In this document: piece after piece, positions 1-11,596 of the stretch
Numbering within the stretch: the first letter of the stretch is position 1
Layout: each line of letters begins with the position of its first letter
Origin: Raffaelea ambrosiae
Taxonomy: Eukaryota > Ascomycota > Sordariomycetes > Ophiostomatales > Ophiostomataceae
Direction of reading: 5' to 3'
NCBI GenBank assembly: GCA_002778195.1
Contig: PCDI01000006.1
Coordinates: 5,664 to 69,663, forward strand
DNA: 64,000 nucleotides
Notes under the pieces: model-generated
Seen by the model: only the letters and a program-made list of their open reading frames with translations
The model's database searches: none
Told to the model about the DNA's origin: nothing
Position numbers and translations under genes: made by a program

Positions 1-40
1 CGGGTTTTTTTCTTTATCGTCGCTTATTAAGCTTATCGAG

Positions 41-140
41 CTTATTAATACTCGAAAATATCCGTACGTTTTTTTCTTATCGCTTATCGGGTTATTAATA
101 ACAGAAAATATCCGTGCGTTTTTCTTATCGCTTATCGTAC
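41..140. repeat. Imperfect direct repeat, ~50-nt period
   Basis: A block reading TTATTAATA, then GAAAATATCCGT, then CGTTTTT and CTTATCGCTTATCG occurs twice, about 50 nt apart (starting near 42 and 92), with a few substitutions and small indels between copies. The block before position 41 looks like a further decayed copy. Confidence 0.6.
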
Positions 141-294
141 GCCGAAATCGACGGTTTTTTTTTTTTTTTCTCCCTTTTTTAACTACGTGCATTCTCTCAA
201 CGATAAGTCGTACGAATCTAAAAATTTCGTATAATGTAAAGCGTTAAAAACGCATTCGAACGATGCTCTTTTTATCATCGTACGACCCCGGGAT

Positions 295-533
295 TTAAAT
301 CGGATGAGCTCGAGAAGTTAAATCGGATGAGCTCGCTAGTTTAACGGGCTTGCTTTTTTAAATCGGATGAGCAGGGGTTTTTTCACTAAAAAAATACACT
401 AGTGAGCTCATCCGATTTGAAATAGATGGTAGGGTTTAAAAGTAAGCCGCCCCTTTAAGGCGGCGGTTTTTTAACTCGAAAAATAAGTGGGGCTTTAACA
501 CGAGTAACGAGCTTATCCAATTTGAAATAGATG
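295..533. repeat. ATCGGATGAGC direct and inverted repeat cluster
   Basis: TTAAATCGGATGAGCTCG occurs at 295-312 and 318-335, with a truncated third copy at 358-372. The inverse orientation appears at 404-418 and, more diverged, at 509-523. The two inverse copies continue into a shared TTTGAAATAGATG. They differ in that stretch by one C-to-T and one G-to-A transition, a pattern compatible with repeat-induced point mutation but far too few sites to prove it. Confidence 0.65.
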
Positions 534-1043
534 ATAAAACTTAGTTAATTAATTATAAGATGGTGAATTTACTACGTTTTGGTGTATGTGGGTGTCGAAA
601 TGGGGGGGGGTGTGTCGACAAGTGGGTTATCCACGTTAGTAGCTCCTTTTCAAAGAAGCAGCGAAATGTTTGATAATTAATCGGGTTGTTATCCCCTTCT
701 ACAATTGCCCCCTATATAATACATTTGTGCTTGCTTCGTAAGTAATAATCTGACAAGGATTTTTTGACCAAGTGTATGTACAGAAGATTAAAGAAGCATG
801 GTGATACTGTCGTTGTACTAAATAGCCTCTGTTGCTTCGCAATGGAGGCCTTTTAGCCTGTTAGGAGCTGTCCAAGATATGACGTTTGGACTAACCTGAG
901 CTCCCTCGGGGATGGCCGAACAGCGGTATGATAGGCCGATTTGGCCAACGGCGGGTTGTTGACAAAATTTAAGCACGCCACATCTTTTCATGTCTCTCTC
1001 TGTTCCACCAATAACTGTTTTCTACGACAAATCAATTGCCATC

Positions 1044-1751
1044 ATGTCTTCAGAGCGATCCCAGGCGGTCGTCCAGTACACCTACTACCATGCCGGCCCT
1101 CTGTTTCATTTGGCAGACTTAACGACCAACATCGCCTTATCACAAGCAATCCAGCGTCTCAGCAACCAGAAGTTTTTGCCGATCCTTCCACAGAATTTAA
1201 GCCAGTACGACGGCCCGCAGAGCATTCGCGACCGTGACTTACGAACGCTGCTATCATGCGACCTGGCTCTTTTCACCTATGATGGTTGTGAGGTCGATTC
1301 TGGCACCGTGGTCGAATACATGGCGGCGAAGATGGCGGACACGCCGGCAGTCATACTCCGGTCCGATTTTCGTGGCGCTGGTGACCAGGATGGTGCAGGT
1401 GATCCCTGGACGCTGATGAGCTCATTTTTCCCACGCAGCTCCAGGGTGGTGGTGCATTCTATGCGGCAGTATCACAAATCTATGGCCAAGGTTACAAAGG
1501 AGTCTTCGGCTGTCGAGCGAAATCCTTATGGTACCAGTGTGGCAACCTGTATGATTGACGATGTTGCGCTACAGATCATCGAGGCTTTCGAGACGGTTCT
1601 TGCGCAGCCATCACGGATGCCGCCGCATATACGCAAAAGTGTCTTTACATGGTTGGCTCTAATGCCTAATTTCAAAGATGGCGATGACGCGAGCAATACA
1701 TCAGATATGTTGGCTTTGTTGAAGGGAAAGGAACAAAAGGGGTTGCTGTGA
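1044..1751 (+). CDS. Nucleoside 2-deoxyribosyltransferase-like protein
   Basis: Intronless, 235 aa. The family transfers 2-deoxyribose between nucleobases, or hydrolyses deoxynucleosides, in cytosolic nucleoside salvage. Family signals are HAGPLF at residues 16-21 (substrate-binding loop of the Rossmann-like fold) and DGCEVDSGTVVE at 80-91, matching the D-G-x3-D-x-G-T-x2-E signature whose final Glu is the catalytic nucleophile. An in-frame ATG 54 bases upstream would add 18 residues unlike the family, so I prefer the start just before the first beta strand. The C-terminal ~70 residues, after a PPHIRKSVF segment, are outside the core domain and unrecognised. The gene stands alone next to repeat-rich DNA. 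A bacterial-type enzyme in a fungus suggests transfer in the past, but related fungal copies are known, so this is inference only. Confidence is high for the fold, moderate for the exact reaction. Confidence 0.82.
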   Translation: MSSERSQAVVQYTYYHAGPLFHLADLTTNIALSQAIQRLSNQKFLPILPQNLSQYDGPQSIRDRDLRTLLSCDLALFTYDGCEVDSGTVVEYMAAKMADTPAVILRSDFRGAGDQDGAGDPWTLMSSFFPRSSRVVVHSMRQYHKSMAKVTKESSAVERNPYGTSVATCMIDDVALQIIEAFETVLAQPSRMPPHIRKSVFTWLALMPNFKDGDDASNTSDMLALLKGKEQKGLL

Positions 1752-2668
1752 TCTCATTTTACATACTCAGACACTTAGAAAAATACAATGTTCGTGGGGT
1801 CCAGTTGGAGTCATTGTACTTGTACAGATTCCACCTTGCTGTAGTTCAGAAAATAACCTGTGATCGTCCGGGACACTCTCGCCCGGAGACTGTTGGGGTG
1901 GCCCAAAACTCTATGGCTGCCTCCGACCACTTACTGCGCAACATGTTCGCCCAACCTCTCGCCTATCTTGCCGAGTGGCGTCTCACCTACTGCCATCCTC
2001 TCTAAAGAAGTCGTGCTTCCTCGGCGCTGGCTCTGAGTTCACCGAAGCCGCCATGAAATTAGCAAGCAGCACACCGACCGGATCAATACCAAGCACTTCT
2101 TCGCGGCGGGCCATCACGGTCTCACTCGATGCTGGCGCCGTCACCTAGTTTACAGCAGTTGCATTTGCGTGCCAGGTACCTAAGCCTCCCAGAAGAGGGA
2201 CGACAGGGGAGTAATTTGTTATATATACAGGGATAGCTTTGTTTGGCAAACGGCTATATAGTTTTAGATGGTCGTACAAAGGAAGCACTGGCGATATCCA
2301 GAACAGCTGACCTCTGCAAGAAATCAAAGTCCATTCCAGTGCAGGCAGAAGTATCTCGGGGCAAATATCGGACAGGCAGTGACAGAACAGGCAATATCAA
2401 AGGGACAATCCCAGGATTTGGTGTGCTAGGAATTGTAAACGTGTCTTGTCTGGCACCACCGACGACAGTAGCAGAGGGGGGTCTCACGGTGTAACCTTTT
2501 TGGATGGGAAATTTTCATACGTGCTCTACATGGTGAAGAAAGACAACAGCGAGAAGGGGAAATGACTAGGGGGCTGGATGCCAGTACTCCAGGATGCTTT
2601 TTATGTGTTATAGTACTAGGAAATAAATATGAATATTTAAAAACTATCTACATACAAATTGTCTGCGT
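1752..2668. other. Intergenic region, no supported gene
   Basis: About 0.9 kb. It holds only short reading frames on both strands with no recognisable family, and serves as the 3' region of both flanking genes, which converge here. I see no repeat or RNA gene in it. Confidence 0.5.
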
Positions 2669-4095
2669 CTAAAACGAGTAACACTCGGTTGCAATCGGCA
2701 ACGTCACACTGTAGATAGTATCGCTCCAAAATTGTGTCACTGTTGCAATGAGATTAAATACAAATTCAGAGGTCACTGACACGCCTTGAGAGCAGAATTC
2801 GGCGCTGGTAGGTTGCGTAACACTTGCCGTTGAGCGGCTAGCTTCGAGTTCCTGTGTTGCCGATAACCTGAACTCGTTGTTGAATCGCGGCTGTGCATCA
2901 AGACCGATGCTTAGGTCAAGCAGGCCTCCGAGTACCTCGCAGGCAAGCTCAACCGTGACATCGAAATATGGGTTGATGGATGCCACCGCCTTCTCCGAGA
3001 TATTAGCTGCTGCCTTATACGTCGGTATCCACCCGGACGTAGTGGTGTCTGCGCTATCGCGGAAGTCGATATGGACATTGCCATCGGCGATTTGCATGCC
3101 AACATCAGCAGCTACCACGACAGCTGCATCAACGGCAATATCAACACCGATGCCAAACCCAAGCTCCGGGCCTAGCGTAATAATGCCGGGTATGTCTACC
3201 AGAGCGTAACTCAGGGTAGGCGCGGTAAATGTGGCCGTGGTGTTGTAAGGGGCCGAGACATCGACAGTGAGGGCGAGATCTGCCTCCAGGGCAGTGTCAA
3301 GATCGACATATAGCTCCTCGAGGGTGGCGGTTAATACTGAATACTTCAGCTTGCCTGACAAGGTGGCACCGACATAAAGGCTGGCGCTGTTAGCGGTAAC
3401 AGTGACGTAAGGAGCGTATGTATAGAGCGTGGTTGAGGCGAGGTTCAATGAGTTGTTGAGGCTCAGTGAAGGGTCCCAATTGATAGCACGACGGGAATTT
3501 CCTGTAGTGGTAGTAGGAATTGAGCTGAATGTGATTTCCGCATCGCCTGCACACGTTAGAATATACCGGGCTTTCCTAACGAGTGTAACATTTAGGTCTG
3601 TCACTCACCGGCTGTTTCGTTCAAAAATGTTTTGACTGAGCTTGCAATCACAGTCAGAGAAGCATTCAGTGATTGTACACTATCTGCAAGGAAGAATCCG
3701 CGTTCCAGCTCGGTATCGCAGTCGCCCAAGTGGTTCGTCACCAGCACAAAGCTTCCAGCCGATGACCAAGCTGTGAATGCAGATGTAAAGGCAGTCAAGC
3801 TGCTAAAGGTGACGGCCACGCTGGAATCTGTGCAGTCCACATTGGATACCGATGCAATTGACTCTAGCAGAACAGAAGGCTGTTGCATGGCCAGTGACAC
3901 ATTAACCAGGCTGATGTCATCGGACCCATACTGCAGGTTCACTTTGTGTGACGGCATCATGCCCGTGCGGTTGTGGGGCGCATTGATCGGACCCAATGTG
4001 AGGCCATATCCATCACGGCTGTGGCCACGATTGGAGTTGGCTCCCTCAGCGGTAACAAGGAAGGCAGCTAATAACAGTGTGCGTATCAAGGCCAT
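2669..4095 (-). CDS. Secreted DUF7029/DUF7223-like protein
   Basis: Two exons (3609-4095 and 2669-3546) joined across a 62-nt intron (3547-3608) with donor GTGAGT, branch TCTAACG and acceptor GCAG. The join gives NETAG-DAEIT in frame and a 454-aa product. The N-terminus (MALIRTLLLAAFLVTAEG) is a clear signal peptide with likely cleavage around residues 18-19. The region after it (VTFSSLTAFTSAFTAW, then FVLVTNHLGDCD) resembles the fungal DUF7029 domain. The longer second half, with many aromatic/Thr beta-strand-like stretches and few cysteines, resembles the paired DUF7223 domain. No catalytic motif is visible and no GPI-type hydrophobic tail is present. The family is assigned from memory of its pattern. 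The role is unknown; secretion is the only firm inference. Confidence 0.75.
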
Positions 4096-6678
4096 GGTGG
4101 AAAGTGGTCACAGGCGGTTGCGTGGTCCTTTCACAAACCGAGTTCCTCCATTGTTGGAGGTTGTCCCAAACTTATATAGTTACGGTTACAACGCCATGAT
4201 GCCATAGCATCACATGCTGGTATTTTGTCAGGCTGTAGGTCTCGATCTCGGGACAGTCGCCGTGCTCGGAAGAGCTCAGACACCTTGGCAATTGGAATGC
4301 ATTGGCAATGGGTCTACGCTGAGTTGGGATTTATAATGGTATGTCGAACGGTCAACGAACCCCTGGGGGTTCGAAGCCCTGCAGGTAATAGTATGATCGA
4401 GGAAGTTCATTTCTTCTTGGATACCACTTACAACGGATTAGATTACCGCGTTAGTTCCCAGGTGTCTGTGCGTACAATTTTTAATTGTGAAGGTATCCGT
4501 AAAATCCAATATATACTGCAGTAGCTATAGGTTGCAGTGGGTTCTACATATTGAGTAGAACAACTCCGAATGCCCACTCCGAATGTCCTTCTACTGCACC
4601 GTAGTCACGGCATCCTTGTATTTTTGTCTATTATGTACACATATTTTCCAGTGTCAAGACACAATAGAGGACATATTCACGACTTGCTAATAACTGCTCG
4701 TAGACAACGGCACTTGAATGTCTCTCGACTTCTGTTGTTTTTGGATGCTGGGAGAGGGGAGAAGACCAAAAATTCATGATGCCAGACTATGCGAGGTATA
4801 CAGGGAGGATGAACGTTGGCCTGGTATTATCTACAAGACTATTATAGAAGGTAGGTGAAGTGTCTTACTAGGGGTTGGTATTTTCAAACGCAGGGAAACT
4901 GCTGCCAAAAAGCACTTGCTGTGCCAGCTGTTGACATTCAGAGCCTTTCAGCGCTGCGACCTCCAAGAAAACTGCACTAACGTTTATTAACCCTGCACGC
5001 CGCGTATAGACATGTATGTAAAAACCACGTTGCGCGGGGTTTTACATGCCTTTCAACGAACAATCCGGAGAGTTACAATTGGTTACAGAAAGCAATACAA
5101 CACCCCAGGTGCCTCTCTCTTGTCTTCCCGTATCTGATCGAGAACTTATCGTAAGTCATTTGCTCCTCCTCCTGCCGGCCATCGCTTTAGAACTACGAGG
5201 AGCGAGCAACAAAGTCTTATGTCTCCGTATCCCTAAGGAGAGCTGGGTTAGTGTGAACTATTTGGTGAGTAGTTGTTTAGTTGTTTTCCCGCTCGGCTTT
5301 CAGTAAGCCACTGCGTGGAGGCAATTCTATATGTAATAGACGCTATGACTTCTACTTGTGAAGCATAAGCAAAAATATTGATGTGTAGCGGGTGGCATTA
5401 CGAGCCTTAAAACGTCTTTTTTAATTCCCCTGGCACTCCTGCGCCGTTGTTTTATATCTCCTCGGATGGTCCCACCTGGGCTAAAAGACCTGCCAGTTAA
5501 AGGGCCTTGGACTCACAGAGTACAACTCTTCAATAGGCACTTTTCTCTGAAAAATCGTGTGCAAAATTAGCATAGATATCGCAGCTGTCTTGCTTGTACC
5601 TTGTATCACGTCATTATCTTTTACCAGATATGCATTGATGAATGGAAAGTCTTGGTAGTGCATTTCGTAGAGACGACGTGGAGGGTCTACTTCTTGTTCT
5701 AGTAGGGATACTCAACAACAGATATCCTGCACATATGCTCTGTAGCCGGAAAATCGGACAATTTCGGAAGAGTTTTGACATTGAATACATCATTCGCCGT
5801 CCAGAACTAATACCAGCTACGGGTTCCAATCTCTAATATCAGCAGTTGCCTAGGAACCACAGCTCGTGGACGAAACTACGCAGGTGATCTTTATGGGCGT
5901 ATATGCATTTTCGAAGCATGGGATACGATCCTTGTGTTGCATCACGTCGTCTACAAGGAGAGTCTTGACCACGGTTTTCCCTGGTGGCCTGCTTGTCAAT
6001 TCTCGTCGTGGCAAGCGTACCTATGCGGCAAACTGGTAGCACCAACAACACCACAGTTGCACAGAGTTGTTTGACTGGATCAAAAATGTGAGTATTCACC
6101 AATGTCGGAGATACTGGTTCTGAGGTAACAACTCTGGAGGATGATGCCGCGACATGCCCCGAGGTATTTGGGGCTCTGAGTGCCAAATCTGGGGGAGCTC
6201 GAAATGCCCGTGATATGATGCACCGGCTCAAAACTCGCGGCCAGCGTTGGAAAGATATCCACGGCAATCACAATAAAGAAATACTGTATAGTGGGCCTGG
6301 ATCCAAGGGTAACTCGGCCACGGCGCTTCGAAATCCGACACAAACCAACGTATACGCCTCTGAATTCGGCTTGCAAGGCACATGTGGTACTCCATCTGGC
6401 ATAGCATCATTGGACGTGTCCTTTTTTCTCCGAACATTTATACAGGACGCAATAGTGGCCGTCGGAAACATTGGACTCTGTGGCCTGGTCTGTACAATTC
6501 TTGGGGGCTGTAGATCAAAGTTCTATCCAATTTTGTTTCAGCGTTTCTACACGAAAGGCTCAAACTATGGTCTCTTGTAACTCTCTACGTGTTCTATATG
6601 TGAAAGTAAGGTTGTTTGCAGTGGGGGGAAAAAACAGTGTTTCTCCGTCCAGGCTCATAGGCTCATTCTTACTTCGGC
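4096..6678. other. Gene-poor region with coding-like scraps
   Basis: About 2.6 kb without an intact gene. The best coding-like stretch is on the minus strand at about 5481-5690 (see findings). Further minus-strand scraps between 5840 and 6480 change frame repeatedly and carry stops. A short inverted repeat (ATGTAAAAACC near 5010 with GGTTTTACATG near 5038) may form a hairpin. I recognise no family; decayed gene remnants are plausible. Confidence 0.45.
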
Positions 6679-8542
6679 TCAGAATAACCATGAGATGAAA
6701 ATCTGGTAGAACCAATTGCTGCGTGAAGTCCCGCCAGCTTCCATCTTAGCAGCCTGATGTGCAAGAAACTCTTCTTCTTCGCGGTCGATAATGTCCTTTC
6801 CGGTGTAGAAGTCAACCTCATTAGGCTTAAATCCCCGGCTCTTTGTGATCAGTTTGTGCCCAAAAATTAATCCTAGGTAGATTGGTATCCCAATGTAGGC
6901 GGTGATAAAAGTCTTGTACTTTTCTTTGGCAAAATCCCCGATAAAAACGTCGTAGTTCTTTGTCAAGGCGACGATAACGCACATAACCAGAGCAAAATAA
7001 GAGCCGTGTATTCCGAGGGGAGCAACATATGGCAGTTGGTCATCGGTGAGTCCCTGCGCTCGGCGTGCCCGGCACCAGTAGATATGCGTGACTAGGATTG
7101 AAATCCAAGCAATCAGGCCAAAGATTGTTGTCAGGTTGACGAAGTATCCAAAGACTTTTGTCGAATCGTCTGACACGTTCATGAAAGCAAGCAACGCAAA
7201 CATGGCAGAAAATCCAAGCGCGTACACCGGTACACCTCGAGAGTCAGTACGCACAAAGATTGCCGGCGCTTTGCCTTCGGAAGCAAGACCGTACAAAGTG
7301 CGACTAGCAATGTACAGATCAGAGTTTGAGGCAGAAAAGACAAAAACGCAAATGCAAGCATTGAGAATGTGTGCAATAGCGTTGATTCCCGCAAGCTCTG
7401 CGGCGACAACGAAAGGAGAGGCCGCCGCACCCGTTGTGGCCTGAGTTGCGAACAAAAGCTGAGGAGAGTTCCAAGGAACAATCATGCCGACGAGCAAGAC
7501 GCTGAGACAATAGAAAACGAGGATTCGGTAGAATGTCAGCTTGATGGCGCGAGGGATCGTCCTGCGTGGATTCTGTGCCTCGGCAACTGTGACACCAACA
7601 AGTTCAGTGCCCAGGTATGCGAAGGTTGCATTAACCATGCAAGACCAAAACCCAGCAAAACGACCCGCAGGTCCTGTTGTGATGTACTCTCTGAATGCCC
7701 TGTTGTTCCTTTGGTTAGTTCTACGGAAAGTTCTGACAGGACTAGTGGCCAAATTAAGGCGTGTGTGGCTTTGGGAGGCACCTACCCTGGATCTTTCCAG
7801 TACCTGAACCCCTTCCGGTCATGATCAGGGCCACCGCCGAGGGCCAAAACAAGAGAGAATAAAATGATACCGAGAATTGTCAACACTTTAAACGAAGACA
7901 GCCAGAATTCGAATTCTCCAAAGAAGCGGATTCCAAAGTAGTTGATGCAGATGATGACGACGAGAAAGATCGCAATGAAAACACCGGGGTTTACTCTGTC
8001 GCGGTCGACCCAAAATTGCATCACTAAAGATAGGGCGGTCAACTGATTTGGGGTGACGACGATATATTTAAACCAGTAGCTGCGGTTGTCAGTACGACTC
8101 TTGTGCTAGTCATAGCATATGGAAGGATTGGAGCATACCACCACCCAAGAGCAAATCCCAGGGAAGGATCGCAGAAACGTGCGGCGTATCCCGTGAAGCC
8201 AGCAGAGATAGGGAGCCAAGCTGCCATCTCGCCCAGTGCTGCCATTACCAGAAACACAATGAATCCTATAAAGGTGTAGGCGATGAGAACCGAGCCTGGT
8301 CCCGTCTGGGCCAAGGCCTTTCCTGTTCCAATGAGCAATCCGGTGCCGATAGCGCCACCGATGGCAATCATCGTAATGTGGCGAGCTTGGAGTCCTCTCT
8401 GGAGGGATGTCTCTGGGTCTGTTTCCAAGCCGCCGACATATGCAGTTTTGTCGCCATCCTGACCCTGCCCGACAACAAAGCTCCCATTGTGCCCAGTAGA
8501 TTTTTCAACATCATTAGATGCCCAATTGATGTTACTGGCCAT
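6679..8542 (-). CDS. Amino acid permease (YAT family)
   Basis: Three exons: 8139-8542, 7786-8079 and 6679-7699. The introns are 8080-8138 (59 nt, donor GTATGC, acceptor CGCAG) and 7700-7785 (86 nt, donor GTAGGT, branch ACTAACC). The 572-aa product is normal for fungal plasma-membrane amino acid/H+ symporters of the APC superfamily. RHITMIAIGGAIGTGLLIGT marks the substrate-binding first helix. Downstream lie YWFKYIVVTPNQL, the GPAGRFAGFW loop, a helix with FAYLGTELVGVTVAEA, and about 12 hydrophobic segments in all. N- and C-terminal tails are hydrophilic and lysine/glutamate-containing, as expected for ubiquitin-regulated permeases. The start follows the family's short polar tail (MASNIN); an upstream in-frame ATG at 8617 would add 25 residues. 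Substrate preference (general, basic or proline) cannot be read from sequence alone. Confidence 0.93.
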
Positions 8543-10297
8543 GTCTATTGGGGTATGCGATAAAATGACTTTAGTTAAGTATGGGGTAGGCATTGGGGAA
8601 ATCTTTTGGAACGTCACAACCCCATGTCTTATATGTTTGGGATCATGTCCTCAAAATCCTCTGCTGGGTGATTGTGCATCTGCGGTTCTGCAGTTCAAGA
8701 ATTTGCCAAGCCGCATTCTTCTCCAAAACTGGCAGGTGACCGCGTCATCGTGTCAGTGCCAAGGAGAGCATATTCAATGTCGTAGAAACTGGCTATCTTA
8801 CCTTGGCTTGCCACTTGGCCAACATTCAAAAATTGGTCATGATAATGGTATATTTGTTCCACTGCCAAGCTACACAAGCACACTTAATACCTTGGCAGTA
8901 TTGAAAGGAACTGGAACATGATTTGCCAAGAGCTTCTGTCTTATCAGTCGATGTCCATGCAGGTAAAATCAATCTGCCCAAGTACTCTTTTAAATCTCGT
9001 TCTACGAGGCTGTGCTGTGCTGTGGACAAAAAGGGTACATTGGCATCACTCGTTACAGAGCCTCGCTATCAAATCGTGCATCCATCTGCAAAGTATGAAG
9101 TATGCCTCGCCAATCTAAAGTATGTGCCATACCGAGCACAAAATAATATACCCTCCGTCGGTAACATCGTTTTCGCCACCATATCCCGTGATGATATGTA
9201 CGACACGTTCTAGAAACTGTGTACCTCGGAATGGCCGTGATCGCTTAAAATACCGAGAAGTAGCTCGCTGTGTGTAGGTTCATGGAAATGAAACAAGCGT
9301 GCGTAGACATTGGAATACTTTATGTTTAGCTGGTGCAGATCAGCCTTGGCCAGGCTTTCTAGAAGAACCCGGTGACAAAAAAAGCTAGCTAAAACTGGCT
9401 GTTTGTATCCTGACGTGTTTTTTGTACGCTTTTTTTCCTGTCGGTCACTCTGTCTTATCTAGCCCATCAAACCTTCGTTGGAACCTGTACTCTTGGCAGC
9501 TTGGCGAGCGAGGCCGCAGTGGCTCTGTAGGACCACCAGGCATTTTTCCCCATCTGCGAGACGGATGTCGTTTTACCACTTGAATAGAATGGTGCGATGG
9601 CTGAGCTCGTTTTTAAAGGAGCTTTGTTCATATCTACTGCATGTTTATGATTGCTTCCACCTTCTTTTCCAGTGAAGACAGTTCCGAGGTCTCAACTCGC
9701 CCGAGGTGGGGCGGCGGGTCCAAGATTCGCCAAGGCTCCAAAATTTGACTTTCCGCGAATCCCCATGCGGATATTACAGAGGATTTTTTTCTTGAAAGAT
9801 GTAGTTATAAACTAACTACACTTTAATGTGTCCTCTACGTGTCTACTGGACGTCTGGCCCCAAAATGCCCGTTGTTATACTAGTAGAATATCTCGGCTGT
9901 GTTAATCCCGAAGAGCGTAGACGGCCGTCTTAGACCACAGGTCAAGACTGTAATGCTATCATCGCCATGGCACGCAATTGCACCGGGATATTAGATCATG
10001 CACTTGACAAATAGAACCACCAGGGTAATCCGGGTGTATCGTACTATGCTATGTAACAGCCTTTCTAAACTGAAATCTTACTAGTATAGTCAAGAAATTT
10101 GAGACTTTTTTGGCTATATGTTTCGTGTGTTCCACTACATATACAATTCTCTTGCCTTAATAAGATATATGCTGATCTCTTCGGTCGGCACGTCCAAGTT
10201 ATGAGATAGTGCTTTCCATCTCTCTGTGTGGTTTTTTTTTCGCGCGTTGTTTCTTCAGTCCCACCATTACACTGCTGGAAGAACAGGAGCGGCGGAC
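8543..10297. other. Permease promoter and gene-poor spacer
   Basis: About 1.75 kb. The first part is the promoter and 5' leader of the minus-strand permease. The rest holds only short frames without recognisable motifs. Base composition is ordinary, and I see no repeat, RNA gene or transposon signature. Confidence 0.45.
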
Positions 10298-11079
10298 ATG
10301 TCGAACACTTTCAGCAGCAATAAGCCAAGTACGATACTTGGTCTCCGCCCCAGGAAGCAGCTTATCTTAAATGCCTTCGTCGTGAATACGCCTGCCCACC
10401 TGGCCCCGGGCCTCTGGAAGCATCCACGAAACAAAACAGGCCAATACAAGAAGCTCACTTTTGGACGGACTCGGCACGACTGCTCGACGAGGATGGCTTC
10501 CATGTCATGTTCATTGCAGATGTTCTTGGTCCGTAGGATGTTTATCGGGGTCCAGCAAACTTCCATCCGACGTTGTCTTCTGGCGCGCAGTTCCCTGTGA
10601 ATGATACGTTTTATGTTCCGGCTCTGGCAGCCGTCACGAAACGGATCATTTTTGGTGTCACAGCCAGTGTAACCTATGACAAGCCATACGCCGTTACTCG
10701 CCGCTTCTCAACATCGGATCATTTATTTAACGACTGTGTGGCTTGTACTATTGTGGCATCGTATCTTGATAGTGCAGCACGGGACCATGGACGAAAGAAC
10801 CAAATTCTGGAAGGGCAGCTTCGTGATGCGGTGGTTGCCGATCGTGAAGAAGGGGTGTGTTCCGCAATGAGAATATCGAGGAAGGGCTTACTGCACGATG
10901 AGTCTTTCTTTCAAGGTACAAGACGGCTTCCAGAGGACCACCCCGGTAGCAAATTCAAGTGGTTTGCAGGCGAGAAATTGACGAAGTACCAAGCCCCACG
11001 GATGAATCCTGAAGGGAAGGCTGGCCTCCGAAGGTATATATCAGAACAGTGGGTGATCAAATTCGCGCCTCGTCAGTAA
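10298..11079 (+). pseudogene. Relic FMN-dependent monooxygenase (NtaA/SnaA/DszA type)
   Basis: Starts with an apparently original ATG and an opening typical of the family (KQLILNAFVVNTPAHLAPG). Within ~55 codons a one-base loss in the T run at 10459-10462 shifts the frame. The next frame carries an unmistakable family stretch (FHVMFIADVLGP, then DVYRGPANFHPTLSSGAQFP), but with a TAG stop at 10534-10536 between the two parts. That frame continues through VPALAAVTKRIIFGVTASV and then degrades: substitutions in the conserved RFSTLDHL block, and deletions and shifts after about 10800. The C-terminal two thirds of a normal ~450-aa enzyme are missing. Intact members oxidise aminopolycarboxylates or sulfur compounds with a partner flavin reductase. 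This copy cannot be functional as read. Confidence 0.85.
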
Positions 11080-11596
11080 CTAGATCAACCTAATTAATCC
11101 AATGGATCGAACTATAGGACCAAGGTACTTTACATACGATATACGCTTAGAGTGCAAGGAAATGTTGAACAAAATCGCACTTTCCACTATCGCAAGACTC
11201 CCTCCCACTTTACACCAGGTTCGGCGGACTTTCCCACTATTTACTAATGCACGTCGTTTGCAAACATCCTTCCTCCGTTTAAGTTTAGGTGCTATTTATT
11301 CGTACGAGTACTGATTCTTATTAAAAGAATTGTGCCCCGCGCTCTTGCCAGTGGAGCTCCAAGCGGGTGGGGTTTAGCACAGATAATAACTAATAAGTCG
11401 TCATTCACAGAAGGACCAAGTGCGAGCACCACATAGTGGGGTTCCGTCCCACAATCGCACCTTGTTGGTCTGGTCTTAAAGCAATAAAAGATGTTGTCTT
11501 CCCATCACCTTGTTATCCTCCAACTCCCCAATCAAATTATCACTGCACCATAGAAGTCCGCACATACTCCAGATCGACGTCAACATAATCGCAGAA
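11080..11596. other. Promoter region of the first aldo-keto reductase
   Basis: About 500 bases between the monooxygenase relic and the reductase. It contains one exact CGTACGAGTAC (11301-11311), a sequence repeated elsewhere in the window. Otherwise it is unremarkable, with no supported gene. Confidence 0.4.

Larger units (their letters stand above)
1..1043. other. AT-rich, repeat-bearing window edge, no gene
   Basis: The first 540 bases are strongly AT-rich with scattered CG and contain short direct and inverted repeats (listed separately). After 540 the composition becomes more ordinary, with a G tract near 601-610, and the last few hundred bases are the presumed promoter of the following deoxyribosyltransferase-like gene. 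I see no intact reading frame or recognisable transposon domain. A decayed repeat is the likeliest explanation, but the element type cannot be named. Confidence 0.6.

Noticed and set aside
440..475. Hairpin plus T run resembling a bacterial intrinsic terminator
   Set aside because: The window is clearly nuclear eukaryotic and no bacterial-type gene ends there; kept only as part of the repeat-rich edge.
1748..2005. 85-codon frame after the deoxyribosyltransferase-like gene
   Set aside because: No family pattern, overlaps the preceding stop, and no splice signals link it to the gene.
4328..4390. Possible tRNA B-box (GGTTCGAAGCC near 4365)
   Set aside because: The flanks do not form a T-arm stem, and no acceptor, D-arm or A-box partner is found at the right spacing.
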